A stretch of 64,000 nucleotides of DNA from the NCBI RefSeq assembly GCF_000283155.1, contig NW_004454182.1:5195378-5259377 (forward strand), written 5' to 3'. Numbering within the stretch: the stretch's first letter is position 1; each line of letters begins with the position of its first letter. Shown piece after piece: positions 11,156 to 21,960 of this stretch. A program made the translations under genes and the position numbers. This DNA is from Ceratotherium simum simum (taxonomy: Eukaryota > Chordata > Mammalia > Perissodactyla > Rhinocerotidae). The notes under the pieces were generated by a model, which saw only the letters and a list, made by a program, of their open reading frames with translations, did no database searches and was not told the DNA's origin.

Positions 11156-11986
11156 TGCCACAGTATGTCTTATAATACATGTACTTCTATAAATTTTCCT
11201 TCCTTATGTTCTATAATCACCAGAATTTTGAAATTAAAATCAAAACATGATATTATGCCCGTGCTCATATGCATATGTATGTACACATGCAGAGTCAATT
11301 AAAAGATATTTGGATCAGCTTCAAAAGAAAATCTAATTATCTCTTTTAACCAACACTTATTAGAAGAGTATCTCTATGAAACATTGAAAATTCTAATTAC
11401 CCTAAGTAATCATGGAGACACGAAAGTTTTAGGCATAAGGCAGGGCCCTGCTCTGCATGCCACATGTTTGCTTAGCATTCTGACGAGCTGCAAGTACTTG
11501 CTGGACCTCAGTCTAGAAGCCTGGACCCTTTCCCTCATCACCAGCCACTGGCCAGTCCCTTGATTCAAACTCCATCACCTTTCCCCACAATTCAGAATCA
11601 TTTGACTATATGAACCACTATTGCCCCGAAATGCCTGTAGTTTTCCCTTCTCTTGTGAATTTGATTTGACTTGCTGTGTGCCCTTGGGGAATGTGTTTTC
11701 TATGAATTACCCTGGCTCCAAACCAATTCATCTTAACTTACTCCCTCCACCCCTTCAACCACATGGAGGGCGGAGAAACCCTCCAAGAGTCTGTTTTCAA
11801 TCTTCCAGTCCTCTTTTTCTTGTCGGCTTTCCTAGGTTACTGATCCTAAGTGCATTTCCTCTGAGCTTATCTTTGCCTCCCTCAATAATCTAATCTCTTG
11901 GCTCAGAACCACTGGCATTGCTTTGCTTCCTTGGGATAGCTTTGAGTATCTGTGGCATTAATTTGGCAAAAACTCTATCACGATAA
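11156..11986. other. Unique DNA, no gene seen
   Basis: AT-rich to 11430, then a more GC-rich pyrimidine-rich stretch (11440-11900) carrying a 90-codon frame at 11621-11893 with no recognisable domain. No splice context supports an exon. Confidence 0.45.
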
Positions 11987-12092
11987 GCATTGATATTTAC
12001 TGAGTGCTGATGGCAGGGTATACATGGTTCTAAGTTCATTTCTTATGTTAACTCATTCAGTCCTCATATCAACCACATGAAATAGATACCAC
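11987..12092 (+). mobile_element. MIR SINE fragment
   Basis: Left half of a MIR: 'gatatttactgagtgctgat', 'ggttctaagttcatttctta', 'gttaactcattcagtcctca', 'accacatgaaatagatacca'. It is truncated before the 'gaggaaactgag' core. Confidence 0.7.
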
Positions 12093-14146
12093 GGGTCTAA
12101 CAGCATTCTAGCAGATCATGCCTGTCTTCTGAGAGCTCAGCGGATGTACTAACAACATTTTTCCACAATGCAGATTCAAAAAGCCCACCCTTCTGTTCCA
12201 TAACCTGGCCTGGTGGTATAGGTAGCACCTAGCCAATGAGTCCACTACCTGTAACACAAATTTTGTCCACACAAGCTACCTTAGCAGGCAGTTGTTGTTG
12301 TTTTCTTTTCTTTTTTCCCCATGAATTTGGAAATCAAATACGAGAAATTCCCAGACTCCTAATGGTGCTCACAACTACATGAAGGCCATGGGATCTCAAA
12401 ATGACAAAGATGCTTCCTGGGTGTATGGCGAACTAACTGACTTTCAGAGCAGACAGAAAGATGGAAAGGCGGCCCCTTACCTACATTCCCAGAGCACTAC
12501 ATTATACAATAAGAAGGCAATTGCCCATGGCACCTTCATGTTCTCCTTCCTTTCCTAGGATGTGGTATGGAATAAAAACCCATTTATACTAGTTTCAAGA
12601 GTCCAAATTATTTTCTCTGGTGTAGGATTTGGGGTGGACTGCTGGTAGGTTCTCAAGATGTCAAAAATATCTGAGAAATCCTTCATCTAAATTTCTGAGG
12701 ATGCTAATCTCAGAAGGCCATTTAGAAATATGAATTAAAGGGTCTTTAAGCTAGAACAAGTAAGACAAAAAGGGAAGTATGAGGGCAAAAATAGGCACTG
12801 AAATCTAAGTTATTTAGCTGAAGTACTAGGTTTGCAATACTTAGGAAGCAGTACTTGGCAGTTATATATGACTAGTATTACTGTCCCTGGCTAAATATTA
12901 TGTAACTGCTGTGATACACTGAATGGGAGAGCTGCATGACTTTAAAGGTTAAGGAACTATTTAGATGAACTAGTCAATAGTCATGTTGGGGCCTTAATAC
13001 CCAGGACAATTAGCTGGAGGACAGAACAGACCAAACCTACAATCCTGCAATCAGGACATTGGCTTCTGAGTGCAGGACCCTCAACCATCCTAAAGGACTT
13101 CTCTTGTCTGTGGGACCACTACCCAAGAGAGTAATTGCAGAATGGGAGAGAAGGCCTAAGACTCCAGCCCTTAAATTTATGTATACCCTTTAATAAAATG
13201 TTTATGGAGCAGAAAATGGAGGAGCTGCCCATTACGATGCTCACAGTTCATCATTCTTTAGGATGCTCTTTCTAACCCTTTCTTATCAGACACTAAAGAG
13301 TTCCTATTCAAAACCCTGTGGCACAAGTTCAGCTGGTCCCCCCTTACCTATAGGGTCACTTTGAAGACTATTTCCTGTTATCTTGGTTCCTATATTGTAT
13401 ACTTCTTCCAAGATGCCCACTTATGCATAAATGGGTAGGCCGATGGAAGACTACCTTACAAACTTGCTGTGGGAATTTTAACTATAGATTAATGCTCTTT
13501 AATCTTTCCAATGCCCAAGTAGTATCTCTGAGACTTGTGCACTGGGTTGGTCTAATGAACTAGTAGACTAGTGTGCTTATCATGTTTCTAAATATGTCAT
13601 GATTTAGTCCCACGACCCTGTCTACAAAGATCAATATTTGACGTACTTGGGTAAACACCATTATGTAGCCAAAGTTGAGAAATAAAAGAATGTTTCAACA
13701 TTCCACGTTCTGTCTTCCACACATGGAATCCAGTAGATTCTGAAGAAGTTAGTTAACGTGATGGAGTCGTTCCACTACAGGTAACATGAAGGAGAAACAA
13801 AGCTCCACGCGTTGTGACTTGTTGTTCCTTGATTTACAGCACTGGCATTTTTTACACTTCTCATTGAATTTCGGAAAAAAGAATGGCTACTTCAGTCAAG
13901 GAAACTTTCCAGGGCCCGCAATGGCATTTAATTTTGGCTCTGCATATTGTGCCTGGACTATAACCAATTATTTGCATTTGAAACAGATCTATTGATTTTG
14001 GCTGTTTGTAATATCATAGGAGGAGTATGAAGCTGGATCCCACTTCTGTTTGTGTACATCTTAGAGAGGTCCTCCCTAATGAAATGCACTGACCCTCTCT
14101 GAGGCAAAAAAATCCTCTCTATCAAACACAAGTTTGAGGGCTGGCC
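12093..14146. other. Long unassigned stretch
   Basis: About 2 kb with moderately higher GC content than its neighbours and no family I can name. A short GTT/T-rich run lies near 12290-12320. An open frame at 13786-13995 (69 codons) has no recognised domain. Parts may be very old LTR or LINE sequence; a library search is needed to say. Confidence 0.35.
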
Positions 14147-14720
14147 TTGTATCAGTTTGAATCTTCTAGAAAACAGATGACAGAATGGAATTACATGTGC
14201 AAAAGATTTATTGAGGGAAACATCTGTGAAGAAGAAAGGGGAGAGAAGGCAGAAACGAGCAGAGAGAGCATTCAGACCGTGATGCAAGTCTGACACCTAT
14301 AACAGGAAAGAAGTGTGTGTGGAGGGGAGGATTGGGTAGGAGGAGCTTCAGCAGCAATGTAGCTCTGAGACAGCCCCAGGTAGGCTGATAGGGAGCTGCT
14401 GGGCATAGGGTGCTCCTTTGAAGCATCCCCCATTGGGTAGAAAGAGCCAGGCTGTAGTACTCCACTGTGGTCAGACTTTGGCTATGAGCAGCCCAGGGAG
14501 AGCGTGGCCTTTGTGTAAAAAGTGTATGAATCCCATGGTTGTAGCAGCTGGAGGCTTGTTAGCTACACTACACTCTTTGCAGCAGGATCTCTCTTCACTG
14601 GAGATCTGAGCCGTGCACCTCCATGGCTGCCATGGGCATGTCATGTTTGTAGCTCCTATGGATCGTGTCTTCCTCCAAAACTTGTCAAGTAGACATTTTC
14701 TCAAACACGGAAAATAATTC
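14147..14720 (-). mobile_element. LTR-like retroelement 3' end, reversed (class uncertain)
   Basis: Read on the reverse strand, it ends with a polyadenylation signal AATAAA (plus-strand tttatt at 14207-14212), then 'atcttttgcacatgtaattc' and 'tctagaagattcaaactgat', like the R/U5 side of an old LTR. It is more GC-rich than its flanks and carries several overlapping frames of 60-112 codons on both strands, none with recognisable domains. It could instead be the 3' end of an old L1; I cannot decide without an alignment. Confidence 0.45.
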
Positions 14721-15892
14721 AAAGCCTAGGTGCCTAAAAGTAATGATAAATGTCTACCCCACAACTCCAGACATAAAAATGGAAATAGGGATAAAGTTAG
14801 TCCAAGGCTAAATGGTAAGTTATTCAAGAAGAGAAATCTTTCTTTGCATTTCTCAACGCTTTGCAAAGCCTTTAGTATATTATAGTTGCTCCATACATTT
14901 TTGTTGAAATGAAAGATGGATAATGGTAATTCCTATGTCATTTTGAAGGGACTCAAACTGTTAAAAAACTCGCTTATTGCTAGAGAAATGAAACAATTCC
15001 GTCTTTATTTAAACAACTACAACCCTGCCCCCAACATATATATAGACCTTGACAAGTATCATACATTTAGATCAAAATCAGTTCCAAGAGTCAGCAATAT
15101 GACTGAAGTACATAATTTGAGAACTTTAATGCAAAACAGGCTATAGATTAGGTTGTAATCATCACTATTATGGCTAATTCCTCATCCTTAATTCACTGCA
15201 AAGACTGTTGTAATGGTTACCTGTTCTAATCAAACTAATTCCAAATCCAGACATTAAAAATAAAATGGGGCTGGGGAGGGCGGTAAATAAAATCAAGTGA
15301 GATAATTGTTTATGATCCACTGGGTGTTGTAGTTATGACTCAGATATTCAAGTCAGTTTCAATTGTGCCTGCTTCTCCCTGAATCCTTTTTCAAAGAAAG
15401 GATTTTCACATAATTTAACCTAGAGAGCTACACTTACATTTTACTGCAATATCAGAAAATGAGATCCCTCTTTGTTCTGACTGAAGAACACACATATCCA
15501 GAGAAGAGCTTCTGGGGAAGTCTTCTGAAATGGGTTAAGATGTGTGATGTATCAGCAAGGCCTTCTGAATAGATTACAGTCTTCCTTTAAATGGATATCT
15601 AGATATTATGTTTCTCATTTGATTTTTTCAAGCAGAAAAATAAGTTTGTTGTGGTTTTAACATGTTTGGATTCTTTAAAATGAAACGGAAACTCAAAACA
15701 CTTTAAATATATAGTTCCATTTCATAAAAACAAAGCTTAAATAAAATGAAGGATAAGAATAACCCATAGACTGTGAAAGAAAATGTAAAATTAATTTATG
15801 TTCTATTATTGGAATATTTCAATCATTGCCAATAATTGACCTTGAATGATGTGACAATGTTTACATTTCTTTATGTCAAGAAAATCCCCTTG
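14721..15892. other. AT-rich unique DNA, no gene seen
   Basis: Contains a 76-codon frame at 14916-15146 with a protein-like mix of residues but no recognised domain and no splice or promoter context. The rest is unremarkable AT-rich sequence. Confidence 0.45.
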
Positions 15893-16141
15893 AGGCCGGC
15901 TCGATGGCACAAGTGGTTAAGTGTGCGCGCGCTGCTGTGGCGGCCCAGGGTTCGCTGGTTTGGATCCGGGGCGCGCACTGACACACCACTTGGCAAACCA
16001 TGCTGTGGCAGAGTCCCATATAAAGTGGAGGAAGATGGGCACGGATGTTAGCCTAGGGCCAGTCTTCCTCAGCAAAAAGAGGAGAATTGGCAGATGTTAG
16101 CTCAGGGCCGATCATCCTCACCAAAAAAAAAAAGAGAGAGA
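15893..16141 (+). mobile_element. ERE-type SINE, short form
   Basis: Forward SINE with a tRNA-like head: A-box-like 'tggcacaagtgg' (about 15905-15916) and a B-box-like 'ggtttggatcc'. The body has 'atataaagtggaggaagatg' and two GATGTTAGC units, with an A-rich tail. Flanks are gaaaatccccttg (15880-15892) and gaaaatctccttg (16142-16154), a 13-bp target-site duplication with one difference. No coding function. Confidence 0.96.
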
Positions 16142-16154
16142 GAAAATCTCCTTG

Positions 16155-17107
16155 CCTATCTCTACTATTTACTCTGGTCCAATTGACCAATTGATTTTAT
16201 TTAAAACTCAATTAAAATAACAAATATTTATTATATGGTTAAAATTGATTTTACTTATTACACACATTTGTGGAACAATTTACTTGAAATACTGCTCAAG
16301 GTGCTTAAGTCAATGTTTTCTCTTTGGCTTAATGTACTATTTTCATTTTGGACTAACATGAAACCAAAAGGCACCTTTCCATCTTTACGTAGCCAGTTTT
16401 AGGTCCCTGAATCTACTCCCTGGGTCCTTGAATGGATTTGCCCCTCCTCTGAGACCTTCACTATCTTCTTCTTCTGAGACTTTGTAGCCTCCTTTAGGTC
16501 CTTCCCATTTTGAATACGTTTAAAAACAAAAACAAAATCTTCCCACTTAATCCCGTTGTCATCTCTATCAACTAAATAATGATTCTTCCCTTTATTAAAA
16601 AAAAAAAACCCAAATGAGTGTAATTTCCTCATTGTCTGCATTTTTTAAAACATTTTTTCCTTAACCCCTTGAAATCAGATGTTTTCCTCTTTAAGCAATA
16701 AGCTGATAATCAATAGATTCTACCACCTCGTTTTTAGTCTCATTTTCATAAGTTTTTCTTCAGTATCTCACACTGTTGATGCCCGTTCCTTCTTCACAAA
16801 CTTACTGTGATTTCAGGGACCCTGTGCTGATTACCCACCACTTTTTTTGCCTCCTTTTATAACATCCTTCCTGGCCCTATTTCTCTCTGTTTGGACATTT
16901 TCTACCTTAAACATCACCTTACATTCAAAGTAATTGAAACAAAAACGTCCCACAAAATGTGCTCCTTCACCTAAATGTGTTATTTCTGTTCCTAGTAATA
17001 ACATACTACAAAGCACTCAGGTTTAAAACATTGTCCCCTTGTCATGACCAACAATCTCCACTTAGGAAGCAGAATTAGTCCTACAAGCATAGCATGGTTT
17101 ACAAAAT
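16155..17107. other. Unassigned stretch
   Basis: AT-rich to 16380, then pyrimidine-rich from 16400 to 17040. The reverse-strand frame at 16399-16641 is lysine- and glutamate-rich but matches nothing I know. Possibly a worn LINE; not assigned. Confidence 0.4.
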
Positions 17108-17125
17108 TACACACACACACACACA
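17108..17125. repeat. (CA)n microsatellite, short
   Basis: About nine CA units followed by 'ttcacacag'. Confidence 0.9.
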
Positions 17126-17468
17126 TTCACACAGATCTTCAACTCCTGATTCAATGGGTGATGACAAAATGTTCAACATTTACTCCCTTTCTCATACCTA
17201 CCATCAAAGATTATATTTCAGACACTAGAGTGCAATTAATAACACCAATGTAAGTATTCGCTCATAAAAATGTGGACCAAGGGACACATTATCTTTAGAA
17301 ACCCTTCCCCAAAGACTTCATGTAACACTCTCAGCCTTTCTAAAAATACTTTTTGTCTTCGACACCTGAAACTGATCATTCATTCCTATTCTGGTTTTCT
17401 AAAAGCAGTTAAAATGATCTCCTCATTTTTTGCTAATTAACAAAGGACTTTGGAGCTGTTCATTACTG

Positions 17469-17682
17469 TACCATCATGTGTTGCTTAATGATGAGGATAC
17501 GTTCTGAGGAATGTGTCTTTAGGCGATTTTGTAGTTGTGCAAACATCATAGTGTGTACTTACGCAAACCTAGATGGTATAGCCTATTGCACACCTAGGCT
17601 CTTTGGTACTCATCTTATGGAACCACTGTCATTTATGCAGCCCGTCATTGACCAAAAAGTCGTTATGTGGTGCATGACTGTA
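17469..17682 (+). mobile_element. MER2-group DNA transposon (third copy)
   Basis: TA-flanked. Left end 'ccatcatgtgttgcttaatg', right end 'gttatgtggtgcatgactg'. The internal joint 'ctctttggta' to 'ctcatcttatgg' is at the same place as in the copies at 2690 and 6106. Same orientation as the first copy. A frame of 82 codons crossing it is a shadow. Confidence 0.92.
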
Positions 17683-18179
17683 TTTGTTTATAGTAGTAAT
17701 GACATTTCAATTCAGTGGAATTGAATTATGGGAATTATCAAATTGGTACAATGGCGTTGGTGTTGTGAACACGCCATAGGGGGAAAAAAAGAGTATGTGC
17801 AAAGAGTATGTGCAACGTGGTGCCTAAAAATGCAAACACTTCTTTAATTTGTATGGGGGATAGATAAATAATGATTTGCAGCAACCAGGGATCTCATATG
17901 GCTTTGTTCATATTTTAATAGTGTATTCATTTTTGCAGTCTGAGTAATTAAGTCTTAGGACATTCCAGAAACCATAAATCCTGCTGAGATGTTTAAGTTT
18001 AGAACAACCTCTTGATGTACAATCAAAATAATAAAAATAAGAAAGGACACTTCTCTGGCTCTTAACGAGCTGTTTTGCTTTTACCTTTGAAACACAATTG
18101 AATGCGGCCTACTCAAACTGTTTAGTCTCATTGTTAACTAGAAGTTCCTTTTGAAATTCATTGCCTTCAATTACATTTT
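17683..18179. other. Unique DNA
   Basis: Contains a small tandem duplication of 'aaagagtatgtgc' near 17788-17813. Nothing else is assignable. Confidence 0.5.
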
Positions 18180-18450
18180 TTAAAGGAATTTTAATTGCAT
18201 GGCTGTAAAGAATAAAGACGCTCTAGGCTCCATTTGTTTATCATGGAGGGGCCTAAAAAATGAGGACAGAGCTTCTGAGCTCATGCAGGGGTTGCAGAGA
18301 GAGGGAGATGACTTTTAATTCGACAAGTTCAGAGAGATTTCTTAGTTTGACGCGCTCAGCGGGGGGTCTTTGAGCGCCTGGCAATGCTTCAGCATTCTGA
18401 GCTTTGAAAGTCTTTCCCTGCAGCAGAAATTGTATCAAAAGCCAATGATA
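18180..18450. promoter_or_regulatory. Candidate conserved noncoding element
   Basis: Non-repetitive block that stands out from AT-rich surroundings. It keeps about six CpG sites (for example in 'gacgctctagg', 'attcgacaag', 'gacgcgctcagcgg' and 'gagcgcctgg') and ends with a CCAAT-like 'agccaatgataat'. CpGs decay fast in methylated mammalian DNA, so their retention outside an island and outside young repeats hints at constraint. No open frame here is convincing. A distal enhancer is the simplest reading, but this is inference. Confidence 0.35.
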
Positions 18451-19376
18451 ATATTCCCTGCAAGGTAAAGCACCCTATTGAAGATTTCCAGAGCTGTTTA
18501 TTTATTCATCACAGTTTTTCTTTTAGGACATATCAGGCATCTAGGTAATAATTCACATAGATGATAGAAAATGCAAAAAAAAAAAAAAATCCTTCTCATT
18601 AATCTTTCACCTTTCCTTCTACCTCTCTGTAGGCCACATGTAGATATAAAATGTTCTTTCTGCTTGTCCCAAACATATATATCTTTATTCCAAATCTCAG
18701 TTTCTTCTCCTCTCTTTCCGTTTTTAAACAAAATTGTCATTTCAGCCTACGTTCTACCACCAGCTGAGCATATAAGACGTTTATGACCATTTCCTCCTGC
18801 TAAATCCTCAGAGTGATTAATTAATTTTACAGAAGTATGTTCAGTTTCTAAGGCTCTTTTTGAATCTCGGTGTTTTAAATATGTTTCAGAAAGCTGTTTT
18901 CAAAGCAAATGTTAACAATCATGTTGATCTCTTGAAGGATATACATATTTTAATATTTTGTATAATATTTTGTAGATATAGGAGGAAAAAAATGTTTCCT
19001 CTTTCACTGTTTCTAGAGCAGAGCTGGGAATAAGCAACTGTGATAACTTTTCCCTCTTGTAACATCAATGTCTGCTGTTGGTTTGGCAGAATGAGTAAAG
19101 ACAAAAACAGTTTACCCTCATTTTTTTTCTTCCATCTTCTATGGCATTAAAAGTGACCTTGCCTTGCAAATATCGGTGAATGACCACAAGGGAACCAGTT
19201 GCCATATAAGAGGAAGTTTTCTTGATTTTTTTTTTTAAAACAATAGGGACTTGAGGATAGTACAATGCTTACAACAGCAGGGGTTTTTTTTGTGTTTTTT
19301 TTAAATGGAATCAATGAAGGAAAACTATGTATGCAAAAGAAACTTGGAAAAAATTCAGTACCTCATCATATTTGGT
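18451..19376. other. AT-rich unique DNA
   Basis: Contains an A-tract at 18575-18589 and T-tracts near 19120 and 19225-19290. No gene or named repeat. Confidence 0.5.
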
Positions 19377-19400
19377 CATATTTAAGTACATATTTAAGTA

Positions 19401-19640
19401 GTGCAAGCCTTAAGTGCGCGCACTCCACTGCGGTGGCCCGGGGTTCACTGGTTCGGATCCCGGGCACTCACCGACACACCGCTTGGCAAGCCATGCTGTG
19501 GCAGAGTCTTATATAAAGTAGAGGAAGATGGGCATGGATGTTAGCCCAGGGCCAGTCTTCCTCGGCAAAAAGAGGAGGATTGGCAGATGTTAGCTCAGGG
19601 CCGATCTTCCTCACAACAAAAAAACAACAACAGCAAAAAA
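19401..19640 (+). mobile_element. ERE-type SINE, short form, 5'-truncated
   Basis: Forward SINE starting inside the tRNA-like head at 'gtgcaagccttaag'; about a dozen bases of the usual start are missing. The B box 'ggttcggatcc' is intact, followed by 'atataaagtagaggaagatg', two GATGTTAGC units and an A/C-rich tail. I find no target-site duplication. The 5' border abuts a 12-bp tandem duplication (19377-19400). Confidence 0.94.
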
Positions 19641-21480
19641 AGTGTGAGAAGAAATCACCATGCCATTTCACTAACAAAATATCCATCTAATAGCATCAGC
19701 AAATATCCCATTATTAATATTAATTGAATTTCCATAGAGTGCACAGAAACTTTACAAACACAGACTTGTCCCTAGGATTTCAAACTCTATAGTTGGTGCA
19801 TGATCATTTTTACACACAGAGAAAAGCAGGACCAAGGATAATCCAAAACCGTGCGTAGTACGAAGCAATCATCGTTATCAGTTTGGGGGGATATATTTTG
19901 TAGAAATATTTGTACACTTTAAACACAATAATTCAATCTTACTATTTAGACCTGGTACAGGAAGTTCCAGGAAACTTGCTTCCACCCACCACTGTCAACA
20001 CAAAACCATTATTCCCACTACAGCCCACAGCACCATGGTAACATAGTCCGCTAGTTTCTCTTAGCCTGATATTAGATTTTGCTCGCTCAAACCATCCTTG
20101 GGGTAAGAGAGTTAGTGGTTTGAGTGTCTCTATATACAAAATGAACATAACTAGTCACACTTTCAAATTGACGATTATCATATGAATAAGCTCGATCAGT
20201 AAACTTGCAAGTAAAATAAATTTAAATTTGATATATATTTTATGATGTACCATACCTTTATTTCATATTTATTTCTCAATGAAATAGCTGTTGACATCTA
20301 TTAGTAATTTTGCATTTTTAAACAATCTCTATTTAAAATTCAATGAACAAGAGAAGTGAACAAGAAAATATTAGGTGTATTATGGAAGTATGAATAATTT
20401 CAAACATGAATATCTTCAAAGCACATTTTTATCTCAAATGTTTAAGAAAAGCTTACTGCCTTTTCTTACTTCACCAGAATTTCCAGGATTGCCATGGTTT
20501 TGCCATTCATAGTAGTAGTTCCACAAAATGATACATAGGAAAATTCATTTTTGCTTCTTTCAAATTATTCATCCTCCACCCCTCCTACCCTTCCCCCACC
20601 TGGTAGAAAATAGAGTCCGTAGATGTTTGTATTTTGCACTCAGATCCCGGTTTATGTGACTGGTTCATTTATCTTTGAATTTCTTTAAAGCTGCATGATG
20701 GCAAACAGATCATTCACATGACTAGCAGATGTCTGGATTAAAATAGTTAAATTAAATAATCTTCCAAATCATTTAAAAATCTTACACCACAGTTCTGAGC
20801 TCAGTAGATGTTTATATAAAATTTTTTCTTTTGTTTTTATCATATGCACATGAAAGGAAATATTTTCTCCTTGTTAGATATGGAAGAAAAATTTTAAGTG
20901 ATTTTGTTGGAAGCATATTGTCTTTTTCTCTTCAAAGTAGTGTCAAATGGTGACTCTATCACTGAAATCAGCACAGAGTTTGTTGGTGAGGGATAGATTT
21001 TACTTAAAACTGGATTAGTCTGATTTGATATGTTTATATTTGAAGTTTCTCTTAATTTAATATACTAGTGTACTTAATGAATGATCTAACTATTCCTAAG
21101 ATGTCTACAGTAGTGGTATTATTTTGAATCAGATGAACTGTCTCAGAACATGCAAATAGTCTATATGCCAATATAGTAAAATAAAATAATAAATAAATTT
21201 GAACAACTCCAGCATTGTAAATAAAGTAAATCTGCTTAATATCCATAGCTGTTAATGTCAGAGGGAAAAATCAACTTGTAATTATCTAGGTTGTTTGAAA
21301 GTCAACATTTTAGGGAGAAGCATTTTGTTTCATGTAACAAAATTGAAAACTCAATATATAATGGGATGAAACACAGCCATTGTACATCTTAGATGTATCT
21401 AGTCTTGATTTGTTTCTGCATTTTTGACTACAAGTACAATGAACAATGATTTGTACGACCAGAGCAGAATGCCAGTGAAG
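19641..21480. other. AT-rich unique DNA
   Basis: No repeat family or exon recognised. 20570-20720 is slightly more complex unique sequence. The remainder is AT-rich. Confidence 0.5.
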
Positions 21481-21960
21481 GCATTTTCTAGATTCGATGC
21501 AAAAGAGGATTCTTTTGTCTCCTCAGTTTCTTCTACTCCTTCATTCTAAGGAGGTACTTTTCACATCACTTTGGGGAGCTTTCAGTTTGCAGAATCTAGA
21601 GGAAAAAGGGGAAGGGATGGATAACAAGGCAATTAAACTACTGCTGGAGGTTGGTTTTCTTAAGGCATTGAAAAGAATATCGCAAAGCCAAATGGAAAGC
21701 GAGAGAAACGGGTTTTCAGAAGTATTACTATCCTCATCGCTTGGTTGAGAAAGGCAGGTGAAGCACTTTGGAAACATATTTTGACGACCGTATCGTGTTT
21801 CTTTGCAGAGGGACTATATGGCCGACCATTTGGTAAAGGTCCTATTTTACCTTTGCATTATGAATCATCACGCAAGTATACTACCTGAGCAGTTGTTCAG
21901 ATAAGGTGAATCTGAGGCCCAGAACTGCACTCCTGGGCAGGCAGTAGTGTAATTAAACCT
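21481..21960 (+). other. Unique block with a splice-acceptor-like site and short open frame
   Basis: Non-repetitive stretch. At 21793-21808 a pyrimidine-rich run ends in 'tttctttgcag', a good acceptor. From there a 25-codon open frame in phase AG|GGA runs to TGA at 21885-21887, reading GLYGRPFGKG... in its first part. A GTAAAG donor-like site also stands 24 bases after the acceptor (21833), which would give an in-frame microexon. CpGs are retained around it. I do not recognise the peptide, and such a pattern also arises by chance. Confidence 0.2.

Noticed and set aside
14208..14722. Several overlapping frames of 61-112 codons on both strands
   Set aside because: They coincide with an LTR-like GC-richer repeat; opposite-strand overlap and lack of domains argue against coding.
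15940..15980. CpG island from clustered CpGs
   Set aside because: The CpGs belong to the head of a young ERE SINE and the stretch is far too short.
16399..16641. Processed pseudogene suggested by a Lys/Glu-rich reverse frame next to an A/T run
   Set aside because: No match to a protein I know, no flanking duplication found, and the homopolymer lies inside the frame.
18575..18589. A-tract as the tail of a retroposed copy
   Set aside because: No upstream retroposon sequence or flanking direct repeat could be recognised.
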